Source: Alphaproteobacteria bacterium | GTDB taxonomy: Bacteria; Pseudomonadota; Alphaproteobacteria; Sphingomonadales; Kordiimonadaceae | Direction of reading: 5' to 3' | NCBI GenBank assembly: GCA_021774735.1 | Contig: JAJFIS010000021.1 | Span: forward strand, 1-64,000 | Length of the DNA stretch: 64,000 nt | Shown here: piece by piece, positions 16,358 through 24,226 of the stretch | Position numbering within the stretch: the stretch's first letter is position 1 | Layout: the number at the start of each line of letters is the position of its first letter | The notes under the pieces: generated by a model | Databases searched by the model: none | What the model saw: the letters and a program-made list of their open reading frames with translations, nothing else | What the model was told of the DNA's origin: nothing | Position numbers and translations under genes: made by a program

Positions 16358-16732
16358 TTATTTTTGCTCGATGATGAGATATATCGCGGTGGTGTCGCCG
16401 ATGTTAACCGCTTCGTGCCAAGTAACACCGTCGCTTTGCCATGTGGCATTGGTGCTGGCAGGCGAACCACTGACCCGTTCGCCGCCCGCGTCCGTGATAC
16501 GCATGGTGCCGCCGCTTAAAATATAGCCAAAATGCGCTGGGTGAAAGTGGCGCTCATGGCCCACACCGGGCGGGAAGGTGCAGCGCAGGGCGCGTTTTTG
16601 GCCGTCTTCATAGAGCAGCTCGCAGACTTTTTTACCCTTCCAGCCTGCTTCTAAGGCACTATCTAATTTATCTTCGGGGCTGGAAGCTACAGGGGATAAA
16701 AGTAGAAGAAGTAAGGGTAAAAAGCGCGTCAT
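16358..16732 (-). CDS. Exported cupin-domain protein
   Basis: 124 aa. The N-terminus MTRFLPLLLLLLSPVASS is a signal peptide. The cupin motif 1 region is GHERHFHPAHFGYILSGGTM (His pair for metal binding), and motif 2 has GVTWHEAVNIGDT. Single-domain periplasmic cupins of this length have been linked to sensing or small-molecule binding, but no substrate can be read here. It converges with the ParB-like gene, leaving 18 bp between stops. Confidence 0.85.
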   Translation of the reverse strand: MTRFLPLLLLLLSPVASSPEDKLDSALEAGWKGKKVCELLYEDGQKRALRCTFPPGVGHERHFHPAHFGYILSGGTMRITDAGGERVSGSPASTNATWQSDGVTWHEAVNIGDTTAIYLIIEQK

Positions 16733-16861
16733 GATCGTTTAATCTCTTGGGAATATATGGAGAAACACTTGGCTGTAATGTTCAAAGTAAAGACGCCCAT
16801 GTCAGTTTCATCAAGAGACATGGGCGAACAACTAAGTTGGGTTCTGCTAAATTAACAGAAC

Positions 16862-17242
16862 TTACATGCGGTGCATCGCGCAGACTTTATTGCCTGAGGG
16901 ATCGCGCAGATAGGCAAGATATAACATCATCGTGTCAGCGGTGCCGCGCACACCGGGTGGGTCTTCAAGCGTCGTGCCGCCATTGGCGATGCCGGCTGCA
17001 TGCCATGCATCAATCTGCTCAGGGCTATCCGCTGCAAAGCCAATTGTGCTGCCGTTTCCGCAGGAGGCAGCTTTACCGTCGATGGGTTTGCTAAGGGAAA
17101 AAATGCCGGTCTTTTCAAAATAAAAGCAGCGGCCTTTCTCGTCTATAACGCCGGGCTTGTGGCCAAGCGTCTCCATAATAGCATCGTAAAATTGTTTTGA
17201 TTTGGCGACATCATTGGCGCCGAGCATAATATGACTAAACAT
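16862..17242 (-). CDS. VOC-family protein (glyoxalase/dioxygenase superfamily)
   Basis: 126 aa from the ATG at 17242, with AAAGGA 9 bases upstream; the longer frame to 17305 lacks a ribosome site. It is a single vicinal-oxygen-chelate domain: the beta-alpha-beta start MFSHIMLGANDVAKSKQFYDA, a mid FAADSPEQIDAWHAAGIANG stretch and the closing YLAYLRDPSGNKVCAMH. Metal-ligand positions include H4 and the late D/E region. Substrate unknown (family members include glyoxalase-like and resistance proteins). Confidence 0.88.
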   Translation of the reverse strand: MFSHIMLGANDVAKSKQFYDAIMETLGHKPGVIDEKGRCFYFEKTGIFSLSKPIDGKAASCGNGSTIGFAADSPEQIDAWHAAGIANGGTTLEDPPGVRGTADTMMLYLAYLRDPSGNKVCAMHRM

Positions 17243-17513
17243 ATGTGAATTCCTTTCCTCGTTGTAAATACCTTTTTTATATCGAAGGCAGAGCGAGCAT
17301 ATCATGGTCAGATAAAATCAAACACAATCTTTTCTTTTGGCTGAGCTGAAAAGGCCTTAAGCGATCACAAGCTTCTCTGGATGCTTTAGAATATGATAAT
17401 TTAATAGTCAGTTGTGTTTTGGTTGTTCATTTGGATCAATATTTCCTGCATTTTACAACTATTCAGTAATACCGTATAAAACTTTGAGAAACCTTTTAAG
17501 GGGAGACGGTGTC

Positions 17514-18245
17514 GTGATTTTACGTAAATTCATGAAGCATGTGAGCGAACAAAATTGGTTCGCGGTCGGCCTCGATGTGCTGGTGGTTATTACCGGTATT
17601 TTCTTGGGCATGCAAGTGAGCGAATGGAACGAAGCGCGCAAAGACCGCATTGAAGAAGGCGTTTATTTAAACCGTTTGCACGGGGAAGTCATTGAAGGTA
17701 GGAAAATATTCGTCACCGATTTTGCCATGATGGCCGACACTGAAAAAAAACTAGAAGAAACCTTGGCTGTTTTATCGGGGAATGATAATAAAACTCAATT
17801 AGGTAGACAGCACTGCTTTGCAATTTTTGCTTCACATATTTATGTTCAAAGGGCGGTCGCCATTCCTACCCTTACCGAAATTATGGCAAATGGACAGCTC
17901 TCTACACTTCAAAATGATAATTTAAAACAGGCGCTTGTAAGCTATCTTTTGGGCCGCGATGGCCTAAAGGGGCTGGTGGAGCATCTAGAAAGCGTCATGT
18001 TGGTCATTAGTCGTAAATATTCGCATCTGATATCGTTAGATTACAGGATACGTGATTTAGCTTCCTATAAAAGCTTTGATAATAAATGTGATTTTGACAC
18101 CATGAAAGGCGATGCGGGATTTATGAATGATCTGATCGACAATGCTGCCAAACAATATGATTTTGTGAGATTTTCATTGGAGCAAAGCGAAAGCCTGAGA
18201 AAAATTCATGCTATATTAGACGCCGAACTGGGCATCGAGCATTAA
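17514..18245 (+). CDS. DUF6090-type single-pass membrane protein
   Basis: 243 aa from a GTG at 17514, which has GGGGAG about 8 bases upstream; the longer frame from 17412 has no ribosome site. A single helix (WFAVGLDVLVVITGIFLGMQ, about 15-34) ends in VSEWNEARKDR, the hallmark NWNE/EWNE signature of DUF6090-type proteins. The rest is a charged helical cytoplasmic or periplasmic domain. Function unknown. It is convergent with the next gene, 8 bp apart. Confidence 0.75.
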   Translation: MILRKFMKHVSEQNWFAVGLDVLVVITGIFLGMQVSEWNEARKDRIEEGVYLNRLHGEVIEGRKIFVTDFAMMADTEKKLEETLAVLSGNDNKTQLGRQHCFAIFASHIYVQRAVAIPTLTEIMANGQLSTLQNDNLKQALVSYLLGRDGLKGLVEHLESVMLVISRKYSHLISLDYRIRDLASYKSFDNKCDFDTMKGDAGFMNDLIDNAAKQYDFVRFSLEQSESLRKIHAILDAELGIEH

Positions 18246-18253
18246 GCACAAAC

Positions 18254-19567
18254 TTATTCCTCAAATGTTTCAAAAACCAATGCACTTGGTGGCAGCCGTA
18301 GCTCCAAAGCGGCGGCGCGAGCGGCCCTGAGCATCGCTGGTGGGCCGCAAAGATAATGGATTGTGCCGGGCTCATTGGAATTAAACAGCTCTTTCAAATT
18401 TAGTCTTTGGTTTTCTTGGCTGAAATATGTATGTGCGGTCGTTATATGGGCCTCAATGTTATCTATGAAGGCAGCCTTGTCGCAACTTTTGGCCGCATAA
18501 TGCAGTTCAAAATTATAGCCGGAATTTTTTGCAGCAAATAACATAGAGCTGATTGGTGTTATGCCGATACCGCCTGCGATGAATATAGCTTTTTGACCCT
18601 TTTCATGAACCTTACTTTGTAGCGCGAAATAATTACCCGGGCGGTAACAATTTAACAACATTCCAACTTGATAATGATGGTGCAAACCATGAGAGCCGCC
18701 GCGCCCATCTGGCTGGTCTAATACTGCGATTTGATAGTGTTTTTGCTGACCGGGGTCGGAGCTTATCGAATAGAAGCGCCAAGCTTGTTTTCCATTTTGC
18801 AGCATAACGGGCACTTGAATGTGGGCCCCCGCCTCCACGGGAATAACGGGCATACCATCTGGTCGGCGCAACTCATAGGAACGAACGCCATCTGCCTCTT
18901 GGCGGATAGCGGTTATTACAAGTGGTAATGGGCCATTTCCTAGCTCTTTTAAAGTGCTAACTGGGGTCTTTACGGAAGTGTTACCACTCCGTAATTCCTC
19001 CAGTTCCGCGTGAAGGGGCGCAATGAGGTTTTTAATGTCGGCGTTGGTATAGCGCGGGGTGATATATTTGGGGCAATTCCAATCGAAAGCTTCTATATGG
19101 ATGAGGAAGGCGCGCTCAATGGGGGCGCGGAAGCTGTCATCTTCCAACTTAGCGAGCGTTTCTAAATCATCTGGGGCGACTACCGTCACTCGACCCATGA
19201 TTTTTAAGCGTCGCTGATTGGGATAATCCATAAAAAATAGCGAGATACGGCCATCACCGCGCAGGTTGCCGGTGCTAATATATTGTCGGTTACCAGCGTA
19301 ATCGGCAAAACCAATGGTGCTGGCGTCCAGCACTTTTACAAAGCCAATAGGCCCGCCCCGGTGCTGCACATAGGGCCAGCCGGTTTCGCTAACTGTTGCC
19401 ATATAAAAGCTGTCACGCTGCGTGATAAATTCTGCCTCAACTTCGCTGAAGAGATAGTTATAATCTGGACCCCCATCCATACGTTCATACCCTGTGCGAC
19501 TGCCCATTTCACTTTGTACTTGGCGCACTTTCTCCGTGAAGGCTATTTCTGCAAATTTATGGGTCAT
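18254..19567 (-). CDS. PNPOx-like domain fused to ferredoxin-NADP reductase-type flavoprotein
   Basis: 437 aa. The N-terminal half is a pyridoxamine-phosphate-oxidase-like split barrel (FYMATVSETGWPYVQHRGGP, GRISLFFMDYPNQRRLKIMG). The C-terminal half is a ferredoxin-reductase-type FAD/NAD module with the FAD signature RFYSISSD, the NAD-site IFIAGGIGITPISSML and YLCGPPAM. It stops at FETFEE where related proteins continue into a 2Fe-2S ferredoxin domain, so this form lacks the iron-sulfur centre. An NAD(P)H-dependent oxidoreductase role, possibly toward reactive oxygen or flavin substrates, is inferred. Confidence 0.88.
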   Translation of the reverse strand: MTHKFAEIAFTEKVRQVQSEMGSRTGYERMDGGPDYNYLFSEVEAEFITQRDSFYMATVSETGWPYVQHRGGPIGFVKVLDASTIGFADYAGNRQYISTGNLRGDGRISLFFMDYPNQRRLKIMGRVTVVAPDDLETLAKLEDDSFRAPIERAFLIHIEAFDWNCPKYITPRYTNADIKNLIAPLHAELEELRSGNTSVKTPVSTLKELGNGPLPLVITAIRQEADGVRSYELRRPDGMPVIPVEAGAHIQVPVMLQNGKQAWRFYSISSDPGQQKHYQIAVLDQPDGRGGSHGLHHHYQVGMLLNCYRPGNYFALQSKVHEKGQKAIFIAGGIGITPISSMLFAAKNSGYNFELHYAAKSCDKAAFIDNIEAHITTAHTYFSQENQRLNLKELFNSNEPGTIHYLCGPPAMLRAARAAALELRLPPSALVFETFEE

Positions 19568-19653
19568 GGGGTCTATCCTCGCTGTCGTGGGTAAGGGGGT
19601 GAGGCGCTAGCTTCACCATTTTGGCATTGTGTAACCAGCGCCCCAGATGGGAG

Positions 19654-20199
19654 TTAGGCAGCTTTCTTCAGAGCTACTTTGGGAAAATCAATCTCAACGC
19701 GGCTGGCTTTGCCGAGAATATTGGTCAAAATATTCATGCCCACATGGGTGATGATCTCAACAATGTCTGCGTCACTATAGCCGGCATTCCGCACTTCAAG
19801 AAGCTCAGACGTATTAACTTCGCCTTTGTGCTCCGCTAGTGATTTCGCGAATTTTACCGCGATGGCAGCTTTTGCATCTTGGCTGGTGCCAATGCGGTTT
19901 GCTTCAATCTCAGCTGAACTTAGACCCGCTTTGCGGCCTATGGCGGTATGAGCTGAAACGCAATATTCGCAGGCATTCTGTTCCGCCAGCGCCAATGCAA
20001 TGCGCTCTTTGGTCAGCGCGTCGAGTGAACCTTCACCCGTTATGCTGTGGAGGCCCAAGAAGGCCTTAAGGGCGGATGGGGAGTTGGCAAAGATCTTTAA
20101 AAAGTTAGGCACCATGCCTAATTGGTCTTGGATGGCGGAGAAAAGGGCTTTTTGTTCAGGTGTGGCATTCTCTGCCGTAATCATATTAATTCTACTCAT
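19654..20199 (-). CDS. Carboxymuconolactone decarboxylase family (AhpD-like) protein
   Basis: 181 aa from the ATG at 20199, which has AAAGGAC just upstream; the longer frame to 20337 overlaps the divergent LysR gene start. AEQNACEYCVSAHTAIG carries the CxxC-x3-H motif used by AhpD-type alkylhydroperoxidases to pass reducing equivalents. All-helical. Probably peroxide or thiol defence. Divergent from a LysR regulator, with a dyad between them that could be its operator. Confidence 0.9.
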   Translation of the reverse strand: MSRINMITAENATPEQKALFSAIQDQLGMVPNFLKIFANSPSALKAFLGLHSITGEGSLDALTKERIALALAEQNACEYCVSAHTAIGRKAGLSSAEIEANRIGTSQDAKAAIAVKFAKSLAEHKGEVNTSELLEVRNAGYSDADIVEIITHVGMNILTNILGKASRVEIDFPKVALKKAA

Positions 20200-20281
20200 T
20201 TTTTTGTCCTTTGTATTTTGCGTTGTAGCTGTCGTCGATGAGCAAAAGATAGTTATTGCGAATAAATTAGTGAATAGTGAT

Positions 20282-20307
20282 AATAGACAATTAATTATTG
20301 TGTTATT
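20282..20307. promoter_or_regulatory. Inverted repeat in the AhpD/LysR divergent promoter
   Basis: AATAGACAAT-TAATT-ATTGTGTTATT has arms that match with one insertion (ACAAT/ATTGT core, 20287-20301). LysR-type regulators often bind such dyads in the region they share with the divergent target. Placement 16-40 bases before the LysR start fits autoregulation. Inferred from sequence only. Confidence 0.45.
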
Positions 20308-20322
20308 CGGAAGAATAGAACC

Positions 20323-21222
20323 ATGAATATTCTGCATTTGATGAAGGTTTACTGTAGTGTGGCTGACAAGTTAGGCTTTGCGGCGGCGGCACGGCAACTT
20401 TCTATGTCGCCCACGGCGGTCACAAGGGCTGTATTGCAGTTGGAAGACCATCTTGGGGTCAAGCTGCTCAATCGCTCCACCCGTCATGTACGACCAACGG
20501 ATGCTGGGCTTGTCTACCTCGGAGATGCGAAGCGTATCCTTGAAGATGTTGAGGCCGCGTCTGCTGCCGCTTCTGGAATTAGTGAGAAGCCATCGGGGTT
20601 ACTCTCTATCACTGCACCGATGCTCTTTGGTCAAATGTTTGTTATGCCGACCATCACGCGCTATTTGCAAAAATTTAAGGATGTCAATGTCGATGCGGTG
20701 TTTCTCGACCGGGTAGTGAATATGCTGGAAGAGGGGCTAGATGTGGCTGTCCGTATCGGTCATTTGCCAGATAGCAACTTGCGGGCCTTAAGAGTTGGTT
20801 CGGTTCGGGTTGTCTTGTGCGCTTCACCCGCTTATTTGGCCAAGCACGGTATCCCATCTAGTCTTTCAGATTTGTCCGCGCATAACCTTATTTCATCCCA
20901 CACGCTTAACCCTCTGCCAGAATGGCGCTTTCATGAGGGTAAAAAGTCAAAGGGTGTAAAGGTAGCACCGAGATTGACGACGGCCACTAACGCAGCGGCG
21001 ATTGAGGCAGCGAAGGCGGGCTTGGGTATCACAAGGCTTATCTCGTATCAGGTGGCGCCGTGTCTAATGGGCGGCACGCTACAAACCGTGCTGGAAAATT
21101 TCGAACCGCCCTCTATGCCCGTTCATGTTCTGCACAGGGAAGAGCGCCTGCCTACCGCTAAGGTGCGCACTTTTATCGATATGCTGGCCGCTGACTTGCG
21201 GGCTGATCCAAGCCTGAATTGA
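20323..21222 (+). CDS. LysR-family transcriptional regulator
   Basis: 299 aa. The N-terminal winged helix-turn-helix has AADKLGFAAAARQLSMSPTA-like spacing (FAAAARQLSMSPTAVTRAV) and a recognisable LNRSTRHVRPTDAG wing. The rest is a periplasmic-binding-protein-like effector domain. It has no OxyR-style cysteine pair. The divergent AhpD-like gene is its likely target. A shadow frame at 20378-20716 is not coding. Confidence 0.92.
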   Translation: MNILHLMKVYCSVADKLGFAAAARQLSMSPTAVTRAVLQLEDHLGVKLLNRSTRHVRPTDAGLVYLGDAKRILEDVEAASAAASGISEKPSGLLSITAPMLFGQMFVMPTITRYLQKFKDVNVDAVFLDRVVNMLEEGLDVAVRIGHLPDSNLRALRVGSVRVVLCASPAYLAKHGIPSSLSDLSAHNLISSHTLNPLPEWRFHEGKKSKGVKVAPRLTTATNAAAIEAAKAGLGITRLISYQVAPCLMGGTLQTVLENFEPPSMPVHVLHREERLPTAKVRTFIDMLAADLRADPSLN

Positions 21223-21238
21223 GGAGCATTTAGCTATC

Positions 21239-21379
21239 TCATGCTTCCCGTGAGAATACTAAGGCGGCCATTCCAGCGGCGAAAAACGGCAAAAAGGTAG
21301 TGAAACGAATGGGAAATGATATGATGCTTTTGCTCATAGCCCCAATATAAAGCCAAGAGAGCTTGAGGCAATGGCTCAT
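21239..21379 (-). CDS. Possible 46-aa small membrane protein
   Basis: From an ATG at 21379, reading MSHCLKLSWLYIGAMSKSII, two hydrophobic segments end with FLPFFAAGMAALVFSREA. The preceding bases (GCGAGCAG) make a poor ribosome site. The hydrophobicity pattern is that of a tiny membrane peptide, but it could be a truncated start of a larger gene. Weakly supported; the rest of 21223-21395 shows nothing else. Confidence 0.25.
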   Translation of the reverse strand: MSHCLKLSWLYIGAMSKSIISFPIRFTTFLPFFAAGMAALVFSREA

Positions 21380-21395
21380 CTGCTCGCATGTTATA

Positions 21396-22136
21396 TTATT
21401 TTTCATCAAGAAACTGAATGGCTTGCGCAAATCTATGCTTTTTTGGGGTGCTGTGCCCCATTCTAGAGATAACCATAAGCTTTATATTTTGGGCGCCTGA
21501 ACGTTTATATTTTCTGTACACCCTTTTGGTGTCGTTTAAATTAAAATCTTCAGTTCCAGTTATAAATACGAAACGATTTTCCTTTATAAGATTAAGCTGC
21601 TCACCCGAAAGGTCGCCCCAGAAATTTACACCGCAAATATAAGCAGATCCTTTAAATATGTGAGGATACCGTGAAGCGACCATGCTGGCGACGCGCCCGC
21701 CACCTGAAAAGCCTGAAATATAGATACGTCTTTCATCTAAGGCATAAGTATCATTGAGATGTTTCACTGCGGCAAGGGCATAAAGAATACGACGGTTGGT
21801 GTTGGTTTTATTGCCTGAATTATGGGCCGCGATCCAAATTATGTTTTTATCATCCATGATCGACCGCCAGCTATTTGGTACATTGATGAGTTTTTGTGGA
21901 CTTATATAAACCATGATGCCGGCGGGTTTGGCTGCGTCATAATTTTTTGGCAAATAAATCTCCCAAGTGATATTTTTTGAAGGGTCAATGATATCGGAAG
22001 AGCCATTTGCGAATTTATCACCAAATATTTTGGCGATTGTGCTGGTGAATTCAATGGTTCTGTTTTCTTGAGCCTGTGCGTTTAAGGAAGAGCTCCCCAT
22101 AAAGATTATCAGAGTAAAAATAAACAGGCGGAACAT
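21396..22136 (-). CDS. Exported alpha/beta-hydrolase (esterase/PHB-depolymerase-like)
   Basis: 246 aa with a signal peptide (FIFTLIIFMGSSSLNAQAQ). The nucleophile elbow is ISGFSGGG, with the serine in G-F-S-G-G. Upstream PAGIMVYISPQ and ALDERRIYISGFS match the alpha/beta-hydrolase core, and the C-terminal GMGHSTPKKH supplies the catalytic histidine. An acid residue is likely in TGTEDFNLND. Substrate unknown (ester or short polyester). Located between LysR and DoxX genes. Confidence 0.82.
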   Translation of the reverse strand: MFRLFIFTLIIFMGSSSLNAQAQENRTIEFTSTIAKIFGDKFANGSSDIIDPSKNITWEIYLPKNYDAAKPAGIMVYISPQKLINVPNSWRSIMDDKNIIWIAAHNSGNKTNTNRRILYALAAVKHLNDTYALDERRIYISGFSGGGRVASMVASRYPHIFKGSAYICGVNFWGDLSGEQLNLIKENRFVFITGTEDFNLNDTKRVYRKYKRSGAQNIKLMVISRMGHSTPKKHRFAQAIQFLDEK

Positions 22137-22318
22137 TTATGGTTTCCCTAAGACTTAAAATATAGAATAGCATGACACAGAAGCTGGTGATGACTAACTG
22201 AAACTATCCGAACTGAATTTACATCTAATAACAGGGTTGCTCAACCCTTCAAGAGTGTGCCTTACAGTAAGCCTATTGTTACCTTCTATTATACAGTGAA
22301 TGCGCTGGGCCGAATGAT

Positions 22319-22723
22319 CTATGCCCTGTGGTTGTCGATAGAATAGGTACCTGCGCCGAAAGCGACCAAGAACAAGAAGCCGCCTGTGATGGAGATATTC
22401 TTGTAAAACATCAGCATTTGCATTTGGTCGGCAGGGCTATAGTGAAAAATGATCGCGGCAACCAGCGTGAAGCCAGCCATGGCGAAAGCCACCAAGCGGG
22501 TGCGATAGCCAACGATGATGGCAAGGCCACCGACGATTTCTAGGGCAATGACCAGTGGTAACAGAGCACCGGGAACGCCGAAACTTTCCATCCAGCCTGC
22601 GGTGCCTTCATAGCCAGATATTTTATCCACGCCAGCCATTACAAATATGGACGCGATAAGAATACGGCCAATGAGCGGAGCGAACCTTTGCGTTAAAGCG
22701 GCGATATTTTCGATATTAGACAT
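22319..22723 (-). CDS. DoxX-family membrane protein
   Basis: 134 aa from the ATG at 22723, with AAGGGAA upstream; a longer frame begins at 22792 without a ribosome site. Four transmembrane helices are visible: LIGRILIASIFVMAGVDKI, LLPLVIALEIVGGLAIIVGY, LVAFAMAGFTLVAAIIFHY and a last one in TGGFLFLVAFGAG. This is the standard DoxX layout, a small inner-membrane protein linked to redox or detoxification. Upstream PadR gene is on the same strand, 119 bp away. Confidence 0.92.
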   Translation of the reverse strand: MSNIENIAALTQRFAPLIGRILIASIFVMAGVDKISGYEGTAGWMESFGVPGALLPLVIALEIVGGLAIIVGYRTRLVAFAMAGFTLVAAIIFHYSPADQMQMLMFYKNISITGGFLFLVAFGAGTYSIDNHRA

Positions 22724-22842
22724 TATGATTCCCTTTTCTGCCAATGTGAACAAGGCGGCTGTTTGAACGTCTCTAATGATATGTATAGTCATATCAATGG
22801 TGTTATTGATTTTACGCGTAAATATCCTTTTGTTTGTTCATT

Positions 22843-23208
22843 TCAGCCGGTTGAAATGGGGCCGAGGCCATCCAGGAGATATTCTATGTCTGCGCATGAC
22901 TTGCGCCAGCGGGCGGCCAAATTGATAAGCTTATTTTCACCTTGCCGGGTTAAAGTATAATATTTTCTAGGCCGACTATCGCCGTCTTGTAACCATTCAG
23001 CATCCACTAGTTTGTCGCGCTTTAGGCGGTCCATTAAAGGGTACAGCGTTCCTTCTGTTATCGCCATTGTCTCTCTGCTACTCAGATAGTTTAAAAGTTC
23101 AAGGCCGCAAAGCTCGCGGTTTTTTAGCGCCGCCAAAATGACAAGCTCTAAAGTGCCTTTTCGGAACTGAATATCCCAATTTGTTCTAACTGTATTCTGT
23201 GCTCGCAC
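22843..23208 (-). CDS. PadR-family transcriptional regulator
   Basis: 121 aa from a GTG at 23208 with AAGGGA 5 bases upstream. The PadR winged-helix pattern is clear: FRKGTLELVILAALKNRELC, then LNYLSSRETMAITEGTLYPL and LKRDKLVDAEW with a typical C-terminal YYTLTRQGENKL. PadR proteins are ligand-sensitive repressors. The inverted repeat at 23218-23263 directly upstream is its likely operator. The downstream DoxX gene could be in its operon. Confidence 0.92.
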   Translation of the reverse strand: MRAQNTVRTNWDIQFRKGTLELVILAALKNRELCGLELLNYLSSRETMAITEGTLYPLMDRLKRDKLVDAEWLQDGDSRPRKYYTLTRQGENKLINLAARWRKSCADIEYLLDGLGPISTG

Positions 23209-23217
23209 GGCATTCCC

Positions 23218-23263
23218 TTGTATAACATTATTACTATGTAATGCTATATATTATGTAATACAA
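23218..23263. promoter_or_regulatory. Inverted repeat upstream of padR
   Basis: TTGTATAACAT (23218-23228) is the reverse complement of ATGTAATACAA (23253-23263) with one mismatch in 11. The 24 bases between them contain two ATGTAAT-like half sites. The ATGTA/TACAT type core is typical of PadR operators, so autorepression is likely. Confidence 0.55.
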
Positions 23264-23343
23264 GTTTAAAATATAGCAATATTTTTAGAGAGTTAACAAT
23301 AGGGCGAATAATATAGCTGCCTGATTTTCTTGATAGTCTATTG

Positions 23344-24120
23344 TTATGAGCCAAATAGAATATTAGCAATGTTAAGGGTGGTACCTGCAATTTCATAGGA
23401 TGTTTGGTCACCATCGGCTTCATTGTCGGTTAGAAAGGCAATTTGAAATTTCTGAATGCCATTACTGACAATGCCAATGTCGTTAACAACACCGTCGAGG
23501 CTTCCTGTCTTATGGGGTGCTTCCCATGTCTCTGGTAGTAGGAGGTTCAGGCGCGTGTTACGCAAATTATTTGCCATGGCGCTATAAATAACTGGGTACC
23601 GATCCTCTATCACCGATAGCAGGATCATGCAGTCATTGGTCGATAAGCTGTTGACCCGGTTTTTGGGGCCAAGCTCAGCCTCACTAAAGCCAGCTTGCAT
23701 AGTGGCATGATCAGAGCAGCCCAAGTCTTTAAGGAGCTGATTTACCCGCTTAAAGCCTACAAGCTTGGTGACAGCGACGGCAACAGGGTTATCGCTAGTA
23801 ATAATCCCAATCTTAATAATTTCTTGCAGACTAAAGCTATGGTCACCGTCAAATGCGGTTAGGATAGAAGCATAACGCGTTTTGCCCATCTCATCGCGGG
23901 TGATGGCGGGTGGTATGTCCGCTGACGTTGCTATCATGTCCAACGCGGCCATGAACAAGGGAAGTTTGATCACACTGGCCGCAGGGCGGGCTATGTCGCC
24001 GCCAACATGCATAATGGATTGATTTGGCCCTGTTAGGGCAAAGCTGACACTGCGACCTTTGTTACGCGCAGTAAAGTTCATCAGCTGGTCTTTAATCTGG
24101 CTTACTTGATCGGGGCGCAT
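23344..24120 (-). CDS. Class A beta-lactamase-like serine hydrolase, no signal peptide
   Basis: 258 aa. All three class A boxes are present: S49-V-I-K52 (SxxK), S109-D-N111 (SDN), and K204-T-G206 (KTG) in HKTGSLDG. SEAELG lies where the ExxLN glutamate would be. The length matches a mature class A enzyme. There is no signal peptide, so it is either cytoplasmic or the start is mis-set; no upstream hydrophobic in-frame segment was seen. It may be a housekeeping hydrolase rather than a resistance enzyme. Confidence 0.85.
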   Translation of the reverse strand: MRPDQVSQIKDQLMNFTARNKGRSVSFALTGPNQSIMHVGGDIARPAASVIKLPLFMAALDMIATSADIPPAITRDEMGKTRYASILTAFDGDHSFSLQEIIKIGIITSDNPVAVAVTKLVGFKRVNQLLKDLGCSDHATMQAGFSEAELGPKNRVNSLSTNDCMILLSVIEDRYPVIYSAMANNLRNTRLNLLLPETWEAPHKTGSLDGVVNDIGIVSNGIQKFQIAFLTDNEADGDQTSYEIAGTTLNIANILFGS

Positions 24121-24175
24121 GGATATTTCCCATTAAATATAAAACTCAGCTTGCCGGTGCTTTACTAGCTGTAAC

Positions 24176-24205
24176 AAAAAACGGGGCCCAAAGGACCCCG
24201 TTTTT
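24176..24205 (-). terminator. Terminator ending the TonB operon
   Basis: AAAAAACGGGG ... CCCCGTTTTT with an internal CC/GG pairing gives a strong hairpin. Read on the minus strand it ends in a T-run. It is 22-50 bases downstream of the TPR gene stop (24227), the last gene of the minus-strand operon. The A-run on the other side makes it potentially bidirectional. Confidence 0.88.
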
Positions 24206-24226
24206 AATTCTTAAGATTTACAGCCT

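Noticed and set aside
23344-24120. Calling this gene a resistance beta-lactamase
   Set aside because: The active-site boxes fit class A, but the lack of a signal peptide and of resistance-gene neighbours does not support that name.
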